DNA of 48,838 bases. Source: JAIBJN01 sp035461525 (lineage in GTDB: Bacteria > Actinomycetota > Thermoleophilia > Gaiellales > Gaiellaceae). Location: assembly GCA_035461525.1 (NCBI GenBank), contig DATHVD010000081.1, forward strand, positions 1-48,838, given 5' to 3'. Below, piece after piece: positions 8,862 through 17,893 of the stretch. The notes under the pieces were generated by a model. The model was not told the origin of the DNA. It did not search any database and was given only the letters and a program-made list of their open reading frames with translations. Numbering within the stretch: position 1 is the stretch's first letter; every line of letters begins with the position of its first letter. A program made the position numbers and the translations under genes.

Positions 8862-9608
8862 GTGCACGACCCGCTCACACCCGAGGCCGTCGAGCCGCTC
8901 CTGCGCGGGCGCTTCGGGCGACCCCTTCTCTACGAGAAGCGCTGCGAGTCGACGCAACGGCTCGTCGCCCGCGCCCTCCCGGAGGGTGCAGTCGCTGTCT
9001 GCGACGAGCAGACCGCCGGTCGCGGGCGGCTCGGGCGCGGCTGGGCCGCGCCTCCCGGCACGGCCGTCCTCTGCTCGACCCTCCTCCGTCCGCCCCCCGG
9101 CCTCCCGGTCGCGGAGCTCTCCCTCGTCGCCGGGCTCGCAACCGCCGAGACGGTCGAGGCGGCGACGCAGCTCGCGGCACAGATCAAGTGGCCCAACGAC
9201 GTCCTCCTCAACCGGCGCAAGGTGGCGGGCGTGCTCGCCGAGGCCTCCGAGGGGGCCGTCGTCCTGGGCATCGGCCTGAACGTGAACCAGTCGCGGGACG
9301 AGCTCCCGGCGGACACGACGGTCGCCGCCGCGTCGCTCCTGACGAGCGACGGCGTCCGCCGCGAGCGCGCACCAATCCTCGTCGATCTCCTCCTCCGCCT
9401 CGAGCAGGCCTACGACCGGTGGCGAGACGGCGGGCTCGACGCGCTCTACGGGGGAATCGGCGCCCGCGACTTCCTCCGCGGCCGCCGCGTCTTCGTCGAC
9501 GGCGAGGCCGGCACGGGCGTGGCGATCGACCGCCTCGGCCGGCTCGAGGTCGAGCTGGGGGGCGAGCGCCGCCTCGTCGAGAGCGGCGAGGTCGCGTTCG
9601 AGCGCTAG
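8862..9608 (+). CDS. birA: Biotin--[acetyl-CoA-carboxylase] ligase
   Basis: A 248-aa biotin protein ligase that activates biotin to biotinyl-AMP and attaches it to the carboxylase carrier protein. The signature GRGRLGRGW (about 48-56), KWPNDVLL with KVAGVL, and the GIGLNVNQ strand are present, followed by a small C-terminal beta domain ending in VESGEVAFER. There is no N-terminal helix-turn-helix, so it is a group I enzyme without repressor function. The GTG start is upstream of conserved RPLLYEKRCESTQ. Location beside the fab-acc cluster fits its role. Confidence 0.95.
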   Translation: MHDPLTPEAVEPLLRGRFGRPLLYEKRCESTQRLVARALPEGAVAVCDEQTAGRGRLGRGWAAPPGTAVLCSTLLRPPPGLPVAELSLVAGLATAETVEAATQLAAQIKWPNDVLLNRRKVAGVLAEASEGAVVLGIGLNVNQSRDELPADTTVAAASLLTSDGVRRERAPILVDLLLRLEQAYDRWRDGGLDALYGGIGARDFLRGRRVFVDGEAGTGVAIDRLGRLEVELGGERRLVESGEVAFER

Positions 9609-9627
9609 GAGGGGCTCGCCCTCCTAG
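9605..9627. terminator. Bidirectional hairpin holding both stop codons (birA / amidase)
   Basis: Perfect 9-bp inverted repeat CTAGGAGGG (9605-9613), loop GCTCG, CCCTCCTAG (9619-9627). The birA TAG (9606-9608) and the opposing gene's TAG (9626-9624) are symmetric parts of the stem. No U tract follows on either strand. A shared terminator for the convergent pair is inferred. Confidence 0.6.
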
Positions 9628-11813
9628 CCGGAGCGGAAGACGCGGGCGCGCTTGTTCAGCGCCTCGTCGAAGACGAGGAGCCGGACGACGCTGGCGGTCA
9701 CCCGCCGCGTGATCGCGCGCGTGCCCGCCGGCTTCTGCACGGTGATCCGCCGGCCCTCGCGCCAGCTCCCGACGCCGAACCAGACGTGCACGACCGCGTC
9801 CTCGCTCAGTGTGAAGCGCACCGTCGCGCGGCCGTTCGCCTGCTTCAAACTGAGAATCCGCAAGACTGGGCGCGTCGTGTCGACCCGGATCGGACGGGCA
9901 AGCTTGCGCGTCCCAAGTGACGTCGTCGCGAGTACGACCGCCTTGGCCGTTCCGTCCGCGACGACCTGGCCGTTCGCGCGCGTGCCGTCCCAGACCGCGG
10001 AGTGCGCCCCGGCGGCCAGCGTTCCGAGCGAGAGCCTGCGCACGACCTTCCCGTTTCGCCGGATCTCGACTCGGGCCTCGGCGGGGCGGGTGAGCGCGAA
10101 GCCGAGCTCGAGCTGGTCGGCGCGGCCGTCGTCGTTGGGGGAGAACGCAGCGGGAGCCACGCCCATGGCGCCGAGCGTCCGGTCGACGACGATCGCGGCC
10201 GACCGGGTCACGTGCTCGGCGTCGGCCGTGGCCGTGACCTCGACGCGGTAGCGCCCGTCGGGGACCGGCACCCCGGCGGCGCTCTGGCCGGCCCAGGTGA
10301 GCGCCGTGGGGCCCGCGGGTCGTAGGCCGGTGGCGAGGATGGTGCGAACGAGCGCGCCCGACGACGCCTCGACCACGCGGGCGCCGACCGAGGCCTGCCG
10401 GGAGAGCGTGAAGGACACCCTCGTCTTCTCGCCGCTCCAGTCCCCGTTCGGCGTCAGCGCCGCCGGCTTGGCCTTGAGCCCCGTGACGGCCAGCGGCGGC
10501 GGGCCGGGGACGGGGCCGGTGGCGGGACGCGTGTCGGATCCGGCGTCGATCCTGTACGTGTACGGGGCGGGAAGCGTCCCGGTCGAGTCCCACGTCCAGT
10601 CGACGGCTGCGCCGTTGCCCGCGCCCTCAGCGACGACCGCCCCGTCGAGCCTCACCTGCACGGTCCACGGGCGGGCGGAGGAGAGACGGGCGGTGAAGCG
10701 CACGGGGCCGCCGACGCCGCCCGTCACCTGCGGCTCGTAGAGCTTCGGGAGCCCGATGGCGGCGGCGTTCGTCGCGATCGTGCCGAGCTGGCCGTAGAGC
10801 CGGTCGCCCGGGCAGCTCGTGTAGCCGGTGTCCCGATGGCCGGAGACCGCTCGGAGGCGAACTTTGACGCCCGCCTTGTAGCGCTCGTTCCCGAAGGAGA
10901 CGGCGTCCACCAGGCTCAGCGGGTCGACGTGCGCGACATCCAGCCTCCAGGCGAGGAGCCGCTCGATCGCCCTCCGGGCCGCTGCCGGGGCGTTCGCCGA
11001 CCCGTACGTGCCGAGCAGCGCCACGCCCACGCTCCCGGTATTGAAGCCGCCGGCGTGCGCCCCGATCACGTTCTTGGCGACGCCGCCCTTCCGGCCCTCG
11101 AAGATCTGGCCGTATTTGTCGACGAGGAAGTTGTAGCCGATGTCGTTCCAGCCGTTCCCGAGCACGTGGTAGCGCTGGATCCCCCGGACGATCGCGGCCG
11201 ACTCGGCGGCGGAGTAGCTGTTCGTCCCCGCCGTGTGGTGGACGACCGAGAAGCTGAGGCGGTCGGCGAGCGCCGGCGTGCCCTTGACGATCGACTCGTC
11301 CGCCTTCCAGTCCTTGCGCATGACGATCGCCGGCCGCGTCGCCCGTAGGGCCGACGTCGCTGTGGCGGAGGTGTCCGCGAGGCTGTCCGCCCGCGCCTCG
11401 TCCTCGGGCGTCACCGGGCTCGAGACGAAGAAGGCGCGCAGCCGGGTCACGGTGCCCACCGACTGGTACTGGATCCTGGTCGCCCCGCCGGTCCACCACG
11501 GGTTGCCGACGTTCCAGCCGGGCGAGCCGGCCTCGGGGCTCGCGAGGTCGGGGTGGTCCTCGTCCTCGGGCCGGGCGGGAAGCCACGCGCTCCACTCCCC
11601 GTCTTCCCCGGCGGTGCGGAACGAGATCTCGCCCGGCCCCTGCCAGTGGATGCCGACCAGCGTGAACTCGAGCGGCGCAGGCCTGGCGACGCTCAGACGG
11701 ACGGCGTCGATCGGCTCTTCCCGCTCGACGATGCGCACGCCGTCCGCCCACGCCGTCCCGGGGACGGCCGCGGCGAGGAGAAGAGCGAAAGTGAGCGTGC
11801 GGCGAATGCTCAT
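9624..11813 (-). CDS. Secreted peptidoglycan-recognition / N-acetylmuramoyl-L-alanine amidase-like protein with FlgD-type Ig repeats
   Basis: A 729-aa exported protein. The chosen ATG at 11813 gives a clean signal peptide (MSIRRTLTFALLLAAAVPG, then TAWA) with AGGAG upstream; a GTG at 11864 would add a 17-residue basic tail. The middle holds a PGRP/amidase_2 domain with zinc-site motifs VVHHTAGTN, ALLGTYG and SGHRDTGYTSCPG (His and Cys ligands), so hydrolysis of the amide bond in peptidoglycan is likely. The C-terminal 350 residues contain at least two FlgD-Ig-like modules (LTPNGDWSGEKT..., FSPNDDGRADQ... with PDGRYRVEV). It probably acts outside the membrane. Confidence 0.85.
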   Translation of the reverse strand: MSIRRTLTFALLLAAAVPGTAWADGVRIVEREEPIDAVRLSVARPAPLEFTLVGIHWQGPGEISFRTAGEDGEWSAWLPARPEDEDHPDLASPEAGSPGWNVGNPWWTGGATRIQYQSVGTVTRLRAFFVSSPVTPEDEARADSLADTSATATSALRATRPAIVMRKDWKADESIVKGTPALADRLSFSVVHHTAGTNSYSAAESAAIVRGIQRYHVLGNGWNDIGYNFLVDKYGQIFEGRKGGVAKNVIGAHAGGFNTGSVGVALLGTYGSANAPAAARRAIERLLAWRLDVAHVDPLSLVDAVSFGNERYKAGVKVRLRAVSGHRDTGYTSCPGDRLYGQLGTIATNAAAIGLPKLYEPQVTGGVGGPVRFTARLSSARPWTVQVRLDGAVVAEGAGNGAAVDWTWDSTGTLPAPYTYRIDAGSDTRPATGPVPGPPPLAVTGLKAKPAALTPNGDWSGEKTRVSFTLSRQASVGARVVEASSGALVRTILATGLRPAGPTALTWAGQSAAGVPVPDGRYRVEVTATADAEHVTRSAAIVVDRTLGAMGVAPAAFSPNDDGRADQLELGFALTRPAEARVEIRRNGKVVRRLSLGTLAAGAHSAVWDGTRANGQVVADGTAKAVVLATTSLGTRKLARPIRVDTTRPVLRILSLKQANGRATVRFTLSEDAVVHVWFGVGSWREGRRITVQKPAGTRAITRRVTASVVRLLVFDEALNKRARVFRSG

Positions 11814-11886
11814 TCGGCGGCGTCGGGCTCCTTCGGGAAGGAAGCAGAGGAGTCCTCCGTCCACAAGGACATCGGCGTGACGCTGA

Positions 11887-11892
11887 TAGAAT
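11887..11892 (+). promoter_or_regulatory. Putative -10 element upstream of the NfeD gene
   Basis: TAGAAT ends 13 nt before the GTG at 11906, which leaves at most a very short 5' leader. The gene is divergent from the amidase gene; the gap between the two starts is 92 nt. No convincing -35. Confidence 0.35.
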
Positions 11893-11905
11893 CTTTACAC
11901 CAAAA

Positions 11906-13228
11906 GTGCCTCGCACCCAGGCCTTTTTTTTCGCCGCCTGCCTCGTGCTCGCCTCGCTTCTCCTGGCGGCGGGGGCAAGCGCCCAGGACGCGTCGCCACG
12001 CGTCCTCGTCGCCGAGTTCGAGAGCGACATCAACCCGGTGACGCAGGACTACCTGGTCGAAGCGATCGAACGGGGAGAGCGTGAGGGCTACGACGCGGTC
12101 GTCCTCCAGATCGACACGCCCGGAGGGCTCGACTCGTCGATGCGCGAGATCATCAAGGCGCAGCTCGCCTCGGAGGTCCCGGTGGTCGTCTACGTCGCGC
12201 CTCCGGGCGCGCGGGCCGCCTCGGCGGGCCTCTTCATCACGATGGCCGCAGACGTCGCCGCCATGGCGCCACAGACCAACATCGGCTCCGCCACCCCGGT
12301 CGCCGTCGGCGGAGAGGGCATCCCCGAGGACCTGCGCCGCAAGGTCGTGAACGACGCGGCCGCCTACATCCGCGAGCTCGCGGAGGAGCACGACCGCAAC
12401 GGCGACTGGGCCGAGGACGCGGTCCGGCGAGCGGTCAACGTCGGCGCCCAAGAGGCGCTCGAGCTCGGCGTCATCGACGTCATCGCCGACGACTTGCCCT
12501 CGCTCCTCGAGGAGATCGACGGGATGACGACCGTGCCGAAGGGCCTTGTGCTGAACACCGCCGGGGCGTCGATCGACACGATCGAGATGAGCCTCTGGAA
12601 GCAGATCCTCGACACGCTGATCGACCCGAACATCATCGTGCTCCTGATGTCCCTCGGCGTCCTCGGGATCACGATCGAGATCCTCAACCCCGGTCTGATC
12701 TTCCCGGGCACGATCGGCGTCGTCTCGCTCATCATCGGCCTGTTCGGTCTGCAGGTGCTCCCGATCAGCTGGGCGGGCGTCCTGCTGCTGCTCCTCGCCG
12801 TCGTCTTCTTCGCAGCGGAGGCCTTCGTCGCCAGTGCGGGCGTGCTCAGCCTGGCGGGGGCGATCGCCTTCGTCGCGGGCGCCCTCATGCTCTTCGACCC
12901 GGCGGGAGACGTGTACTCCGTCTCGATCCCGGTGGCCGTCGCCATCGCGGCTTCGCTCGCCCTCTTCACGGCCTTCGCCCTCACGAGGGCCCTGCAGGCG
13001 CGACGGGCGCCCACGAAGACGGGGCAAGAGGAGCTGCTCGGCGAGACGGGGCTCGTCCGGCGCGAGCTCGACCCCGCCGGCCTCGTCTTCTTGCACGGGG
13101 AGCTGTGGCGGGCGCATACGAGCGGCCGGCACATCCCGGCCGGCGAGCGCGTCCGCGTCGTCTCGATCGGCGACGACCTCGTGCTCGAGGTCGCCCCCGC
13201 CGAGCACCCGGTCGCTGCGACCGTCTGA
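11906..13228 (+). CDS. NfeD-family membrane serine protease (ClpP/S49-like domain plus NfeD domain)
   Basis: A 440-aa protein: signal peptide (about 1-26), a ClpP-class protease domain with DTPGG at about 71-75, catalytic Ser in RAASAGLFI and the likely general-base Lys in RRKVVNDAAAYI, then four to five membrane helices (about 220-350), and a soluble C-terminal OB-fold NfeD domain (GETGLVRRELDPAG...). This is the long NfeD1b type that is normally next to a stomatin-like gene, exactly as here (13288). It is thought to take part in membrane protein quality control. GTG start; length is normal. Confidence 0.92.
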   Translation: MPRTQAFFFAACLVLASLLLAAGASAQDASPRVLVAEFESDINPVTQDYLVEAIERGEREGYDAVVLQIDTPGGLDSSMREIIKAQLASEVPVVVYVAPPGARAASAGLFITMAADVAAMAPQTNIGSATPVAVGGEGIPEDLRRKVVNDAAAYIRELAEEHDRNGDWAEDAVRRAVNVGAQEALELGVIDVIADDLPSLLEEIDGMTTVPKGLVLNTAGASIDTIEMSLWKQILDTLIDPNIIVLLMSLGVLGITIEILNPGLIFPGTIGVVSLIIGLFGLQVLPISWAGVLLLLLAVVFFAAEAFVASAGVLSLAGAIAFVAGALMLFDPAGDVYSVSIPVAVAIAASLALFTAFALTRALQARRAPTKTGQEELLGETGLVRRELDPAGLVFLHGELWRAHTSGRHIPAGERVRVVSIGDDLVLEVAPAEHPVAATV

Positions 13229-13254
13229 GCGGCGGGCGGCCGGTCGAGGTCGCA

Positions 13255-13260
13255 TAGGAT
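13255..13260 (+). promoter_or_regulatory. Putative -10 element for the slipin gene
   Basis: TAGGAT in the 59-nt gap between the NfeD and slipin genes; transcription would start near 13267 and the leader holds the Shine-Dalgarno AAAGGAG (13277-13283), 4 nt before the ATG. This is one of the few genes here with a leader and a strong ribosome binding site. Confidence 0.4.
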
Positions 13261-13287
13261 GCTGGTGCCCAGCCCGAAAGGAGCTCG

Positions 13288-14055
13288 ATGAACGCCGCCC
13301 TGATCGCAATCGTCGCCGTAATCGTCGTCCTCGTGCTGCTGATCTCGGCGGCTGTCCGGATCGCCCGGGAGTACGAGCGCGGCGTCATCTTCCGTCTCGG
13401 CCGCCTGCACTCGCCCCCGAAGGGCCCCGGCCTCTTCTTCATCATTCCGATCATCGACAAGATGGTGCGGGTCGACCTTCGCACGGTGACGCTGAACGTC
13501 CCGCCGCAGGAGGTGATCACGAAGGACAACGTCCCCGTTCGCGTCAACGCGGTCGCGTACTTCCGGATCATCGACCCCGAGCGGGCGATCGTGCAGGTCG
13601 AGAACTACATGGTCGCGACGTCGCAGATCTCGCAGACGACGCTGCGAAGCGTGCTGGGCCAGCACGTGCTCGACGAGCTCCTCTCGGAGCGCGACAAGAT
13701 CAACTCGATCCTCCAGCAGATCATCGACGAGGCGACCTCGCCGTGGGGAGTCAAGGTCTCGATCGTCGAGGTGAAGGACGTCGAGATCCCAAGCGGCATG
13801 CAGCGGGCGATGGCGCGCCAGGCCGAGGCCGAGCGCGAGCGGCGCGCGAAGGTGATCGCGGCCGAGGGCGAGTTCCAGGCCTCCGAGCGCTTGAAGGACG
13901 CCGCGAACGTGATGAGCGAGAACCCGATCACGCTCCAGCTCCGCTTCCTCCAGACGATGCTCGAGATCAGCTCCGAGCGCTCGACCACGACCTTCCTGCC
14001 GCTGCCCCTCGAGCTCTTCAAGCCGTTCCTCGGGGGGTCCGGAGACTCTTCCTGA
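13288..14055 (+). CDS. Slipin / stomatin-like SPFH-domain membrane protein
   Basis: A 255-aa SPFH protein. One N-terminal membrane helix (about 5-27) is followed by the SPFH/band-7 domain (EYERGVIFRLGRL, GPGLFFIIPIIDKM, VRVDLRTVTLNVPPQEVITK, DNVPVRVNAVAYFRI), then a charged coiled-coil rich in Glu/Arg/Ala (about 170-200) that drives oligomerisation. Paired with the upstream NfeD protease, which is the usual operon partner and may cleave the C-terminal part. A strong Shine-Dalgarno supports the ATG. Confidence 0.94.
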   Translation: MNAALIAIVAVIVVLVLLISAAVRIAREYERGVIFRLGRLHSPPKGPGLFFIIPIIDKMVRVDLRTVTLNVPPQEVITKDNVPVRVNAVAYFRIIDPERAIVQVENYMVATSQISQTTLRSVLGQHVLDELLSERDKINSILQQIIDEATSPWGVKVSIVEVKDVEIPSGMQRAMARQAEAERERRAKVIAAEGEFQASERLKDAANVMSENPITLQLRFLQTMLEISSERSTTTFLPLPLELFKPFLGGSGDSS

Positions 14056-15023
14056 CGACCCACTCGGAGACGCCTCCCGAGCTCCGCCACGACCTGCTCT
14101 CGGGACGCTGGGTGGTCGTCGCGCCGTCGCGGGCGCACCGGCCCGGCGCGCCCAGGGCGGCTTCGGAGGAGGACGCCGAGGAGGCCGCCGGGTGCCCGTT
14201 CTGCGAGGGCCGCGAGGCGGCGACGCCACCCGAGACGTTCGCGGTCGGACCACCCGGCCGGCCGGCCGACACGCCCGGCTGGCGCGTCAGGGTCGTTCCC
14301 AACAAGTTCCCGGCCTTCGGGCCGTGGCCGCGTGGGGGCGACCGCGACCGGGGTCTCTTCCCGCGCCGCGCGGCGGTCGGGCGTCAGGAGGTCGTCGTCC
14401 ACACGCCGCGACACGTCCGCACGCTCGCCGACCTCACCGGCCGCGAGCTCGAGCTCGTCGTCGAGGCGTGGCAGGCCCGGGCCGCCGCCGCCCGCGAGGC
14501 GGGCTTTCCCTACGTACACGCCCTCGTGAACGAGGGAACGGGGGCGGGCGCGAGCCTCGCGCACACCCATTCGCAGCTCGTCTGGCTCGAGCAGGAGCCT
14601 CCGCTCGTCGAGGCCGAGCGACAGGGACAGGCGCACGGCGACGGCTGCCTCCTCTGTCGGCTGCTTGCGGGCGAGCGGGAACAGCGCATCCGGATCGTGG
14701 ACGAGCGGGACGGCCTCGTCCTCCTCTGCCCTTTCGCCGGCCGGCAGCCGTACGAGCTCCTCGTCGCCCCGCTCGAGTGCGAGGCCGATCCCTTCACGAG
14801 CGACGAGCTCGGAGCGGCACTCGCCTTGGCGGCCGAGGGCGTGCGCAGGCTTCGCGTCGCCGAGGGGCCCGTGCCCCTCAACCTCTGGCTGCACGCTGCA
14901 GGGCACTGGCATCTGGAGGTCCTGCCACGTTTCGGCGTCCTCGCGGGCATCGAGCTCGGCTCCGGCTACTTCGTGAACACGCTCGCCCCGGAGTCGGCCG
15001 CGGGCATCCTCCGCGAGGCGTAG
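14052..15023 (+). CDS. galT: Galactose-1-phosphate uridylyltransferase-like protein (GalT/HIT superfamily), CTG start
   Basis: A 323-aa GalT-family nucleotidyltransferase. It shows the N-terminal RHDLLSGRWVVVAPSRAHRP motif, zinc-ligand cysteines C48/C51 in GCPFCEG, the active-site HTHSQ (H171, H173, Q175, with H173 the expected nucleophile) and the C-terminal HWHLEVLPR. Usual GalT has HPHGQ, so an ADP-glucose phosphorylase-like activity is an alternative. No ATG, GTG or TTG exists in frame upstream of the conserved N terminus after the slipin coding region; CTG at 14052 overlaps the slipin TGA as CTGA and is the best start. Translation is thus probably coupled to the slipin gene. Confidence 0.85.
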   Translation: MTTHSETPPELRHDLLSGRWVVVAPSRAHRPGAPRAASEEDAEEAAGCPFCEGREAATPPETFAVGPPGRPADTPGWRVRVVPNKFPAFGPWPRGGDRDRGLFPRRAAVGRQEVVVHTPRHVRTLADLTGRELELVVEAWQARAAAAREAGFPYVHALVNEGTGAGASLAHTHSQLVWLEQEPPLVEAERQGQAHGDGCLLCRLLAGEREQRIRIVDERDGLVLLCPFAGRQPYELLVAPLECEADPFTSDELGAALALAAEGVRRLRVAEGPVPLNLWLHAAGHWHLEVLPRFGVLAGIELGSGYFVNTLAPESAAGILREA

Positions 15024-15029
15024 CGCCTC
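15015..15029. terminator. Bidirectional hairpin at the galT / MerR-like convergent ends
   Basis: Perfect 6-bp stem GAGGCG (15015-15020), loop TAG (the galT stop codon), CGCCTC (15024-15029). The opposing gene's stop (15030-15028) begins in the right arm. No U tract. Same design as at 9605 and 39964. Confidence 0.5.
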
Positions 15030-15321
15030 AGCCGGGCCGCCCAGCCTTGAAGCTCCGCGCCGCGTCGATGGCAGCGGCGAGCGAGAGGCCCTTGTCCTTG
15101 CCCTGCTTGATGAGCATCACGGTCTCCACGGCGTCCAGCCCGTAGAGGCGCTGCTTGCCTCCCTTCGTCGGGAGGCGCGCCTTCGTCGTCCAATAGTCGA
15201 GCTGCATCTTCGAGACGCCGGCGACCCGACACACCTGGCCGAAGGAGAGGTCGAGCTCGCGCAGGCGCGCGTCCAGGTCGACCGGCTCGAGAAGGTCGGC
15301 AGCCTGCGGACCGGGAGTCAT
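15028..15321 (-). CDS. Small MerR-family HTH protein
   Basis: A 97-aa protein made of a MerR-type winged helix-turn-helix: LSFGQVCRVAGVSKMQLDYW, then RLPTKGGKQRLYGLDAVETV and a short helix ending GLSLAAAIDAARSF. There is no C-terminal effector domain or cysteine sensor, so ligand response is not expected. It lies upstream of gyrA in the opposite direction of transcription flow (same strand, downstream of gyrA) and is convergent with galT. ATG start at 15321. Target genes are unknown. Confidence 0.75.
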   Translation of the reverse strand: MTPGPQAADLLEPVDLDARLRELDLSFGQVCRVAGVSKMQLDYWTTKARLPTKGGKQRLYGLDAVETVMLIKQGKDKGLSLAAAIDAARSFKAGRPG

Positions 15322-15358
15322 ACGCGTACCGCTTTCGAGTCGGGTGCTTACGAGGCGC

Positions 15359-17893
15359 TCACGGTACCACGGCGTCCGGCTCCGGAGGCTGCGGCTGCTC
15401 CTCCTCGCCGGGAACCACGCCGCCGTTCTCGTGCTCGACGACGCGGGCGAGCGTCGAGACGCTCTCGCCCTCGCGCGGCCGCATGACGATGACGCCCTGG
15501 GTCGCGCGGCCGCTCTGCTTGACGTCGAGCGCGGGGATGCGGATCACCGTGCCCGCGTTCGACATCAGCATCACCTGGTCGCCCTCGCGCACGACGAGCG
15601 CGCCGGCGAGCTGGCCGCGCGCCTCCGTGAGCTGCACCGTCTTGACACCGAGGCCGCCGCGTCCCTTCACCGGATACTGGTCGATCCGGGTGCGCTTGCC
15701 GAACCCGTTCTCCGTGACGACGAGGAGGTCGGCGTCGTTGTGGGCGATGGCGGTGGCGATCACCTCGTCCCCCTTGCGCAGGCGCATGCCCGCCACCCCG
15801 GAGGTCGCCCGCCCCATCGGCCGCGCGAGGCGCTCGTGGAAGCGGATCGCCTGCCCCTTGCGCGAGACCATGAGGATGTCGTCGTCGCCCGAGGAGTGGA
15901 GCACGGCGACGAGCTCGTCGCCGTCGCGCAGCTTGATCGCGATGATGCCGTCGGCCTTGAGCGGCGTGTTGTAGTCCTCGAAGCGCGTCTTCTTGACGAG
16001 GCCGTTGCGCGTCACCGCGACGAGGTATTCGGCGTCCTTGAAGTCGCGCGTGGCGATGACGGCGCGGATCGACTCGTCCTGGCGGAAGGGGAGCAGGTTG
16101 ACGATCGCGCGCCCCTTCGACTGCCGGGAGCCCAGCGGGAGCTCGTGCACCTTCAGGCGGTACACCTTGCCTGCGGACGTGAAGAAGAGCAGGTAGTCGT
16201 GCGTGGAGGCGACGAAGAGGTGTTCGATGTAGTCCTCGTCCTTCAAGTCCATGCCCATGACACCGATGCCGCCGCGGCGCTGCTCCCGGTACGTCGTCAC
16301 GGGTAGCCGCTTGACGTAGCCCGAGCGCGTGATCGCGATGACCATGTCCTCCTCCGCGATCAGGTCCTCGAGCTCGAGCTCGTCCTCGGCGGCGACGATC
16401 TCGGTGCGGCGGTCGTCGCCGGCGCCGTAGATCTGCTTGATCTCGAGCAGCTCCTCGCGGATGACGCCGTCGATGCGCGCCTCGTCGCCGAGGATCGCGC
16501 GCAGCTCGGCGATTCGCTCCTGGAGGTCGGCGAACTCGATCTCGATCTCACGCCGCGCGAGGCCGGTGAGGCGCGCGAGGCGGAGGTCGAGGATTGCCTG
16601 CGCCTGGATCTCCGTCAGCTCGAAGGTCTCCATGAGGCCGCTTCGCGCGGCGTCGGTGTCGGCCGCGGCGCGGATGAGGGCGATCACCTCGTCCAGGTTG
16701 TCGAGCGCCTTCAGGTAGCCCTCGAGGATGTGGGCGCGTTCCTCGGCCTTGCGGAGCTCGTACTTCGAGCGCCGCGTCACGACCTCGCGCTGGTAGTCGA
16801 GGTAGTAGCGGGTCAGCTCGAGCAGGCTCAGCGTCTTCGGGACGCCGTCCACGAGCGCGACCGCGTTGTAGCCGAACGTCGTCTGCAGCGGCGTGTGCTT
16901 GAAGAGCTTGTTGAGCACGACCTGCGGCACCGCGTCCCGCTTCAGCTCGACGTAGATGCGCAGCCCCGTCTTGTCGCTGTGGTCCTGGAGCGCGTCATCG
17001 GTCATCGGGATCTCGGTGATGACCTTGTTCTCGACGAGCTCGGCGATCTTCTCGATGACGCCGCCCTCGCCGCCCTTGCGGACGCCGTATGGAAGCTCGG
17101 TGATGATGATCGCCGTCTTGCCGCCGCGCAGCTCCTCGATGTGCGCGCGGCCGCGCACGACGATGCGGCCTCGCCCGGAGCGGTAGGCGTCGCGGATCCC
17201 CGAGCGGCCGACGATGACCCCGCCCGTCGGGAAGTCGGGCCCCTTGACGTGGCGGCCGAGGCGCTCGACGTCGATCTCCGGGTCGTCGATCATCGCCACG
17301 ATCCCGTCGATCACCTCGCCGATGTGATGCGGCGGGATGTTCGTCGCCATGCCGACCGCGATCCCCGAGGAGCCGTTGACGAGCAGGTTCGGGAAGCGGG
17401 CCGGGAGGACGGACGGCTCCTTCCTCGACTCGTCGTAGTTGGGGACGAAGTCGATCGTGTCGGCCTCGATGTCCCGCAGCATCTCGGTCGCGATGCGGGC
17501 GAGGCGGCACTCCGTGTAGCGCATGGCCGCCGCCGAGTCGCCGTCGACGGAGCCGAAGTAGCCCTGACCCTCGACGAGCGGGTAGCGCATCGAGAACGGC
17601 TGGGCGAGGCGGACGAGCGCGTCGTAGATCGCCTGGTCGCCGTGCGGGTGGTACGAGCCCATCACGTCGCCGACGACGCGGGCGCACTTACGGGTCGGGC
17701 GGTTCGGCTGCAGCCCCGCCTCGTGCATCGCGTAGAGGACGCGTCGGTGCACCGGCTTGAGCCCGTCACGGGCGTCCGGGAGCGCGCGGCTCACGATCAC
17801 GCTCATCGCGTAGTCGAGGAAGCTGGCGCGAACCTCCTGGTCGAGCTCCCGCGACTCGACGCGGCCGCCGGTCGGCGGCGTCAGCTCAGACAT
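15359..17893 (-). CDS. gyrA: DNA gyrase subunit A
   Basis: An 844-aa type IIA topoisomerase subunit that cuts and rejoins the transported DNA gate. The N-terminal winged helix contains the quinolone region GSYHPHGDQAIYDALVR; the catalytic tyrosine is Y126 in AAAMRYTECRL. The C-terminal beta-pinwheel holds the GyrA box QRRGGIG, which marks gyrase rather than topoisomerase IV. Residue Q87 stands where E. coli has Ser83 and D91 where it has Asp87; the Gln is unusual (see findings). The ATG at 17893 overlaps the gyrB stop by 8 nt. The C-terminal tail is acidic and proline-rich. Confidence 0.98.
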   Translation of the reverse strand: MSELTPPTGGRVESRELDQEVRASFLDYAMSVIVSRALPDARDGLKPVHRRVLYAMHEAGLQPNRPTRKCARVVGDVMGSYHPHGDQAIYDALVRLAQPFSMRYPLVEGQGYFGSVDGDSAAAMRYTECRLARIATEMLRDIEADTIDFVPNYDESRKEPSVLPARFPNLLVNGSSGIAVGMATNIPPHHIGEVIDGIVAMIDDPEIDVERLGRHVKGPDFPTGGVIVGRSGIRDAYRSGRGRIVVRGRAHIEELRGGKTAIIITELPYGVRKGGEGGVIEKIAELVENKVITEIPMTDDALQDHSDKTGLRIYVELKRDAVPQVVLNKLFKHTPLQTTFGYNAVALVDGVPKTLSLLELTRYYLDYQREVVTRRSKYELRKAEERAHILEGYLKALDNLDEVIALIRAAADTDAARSGLMETFELTEIQAQAILDLRLARLTGLARREIEIEFADLQERIAELRAILGDEARIDGVIREELLEIKQIYGAGDDRRTEIVAAEDELELEDLIAEEDMVIAITRSGYVKRLPVTTYREQRRGGIGVMGMDLKDEDYIEHLFVASTHDYLLFFTSAGKVYRLKVHELPLGSRQSKGRAIVNLLPFRQDESIRAVIATRDFKDAEYLVAVTRNGLVKKTRFEDYNTPLKADGIIAIKLRDGDELVAVLHSSGDDDILMVSRKGQAIRFHERLARPMGRATSGVAGMRLRKGDEVIATAIAHNDADLLVVTENGFGKRTRIDQYPVKGRGGLGVKTVQLTEARGQLAGALVVREGDQVMLMSNAGTVIRIPALDVKQSGRATQGVIVMRPREGESVSTLARVVEHENGGVVPGEEEQPQPPEPDAVVP

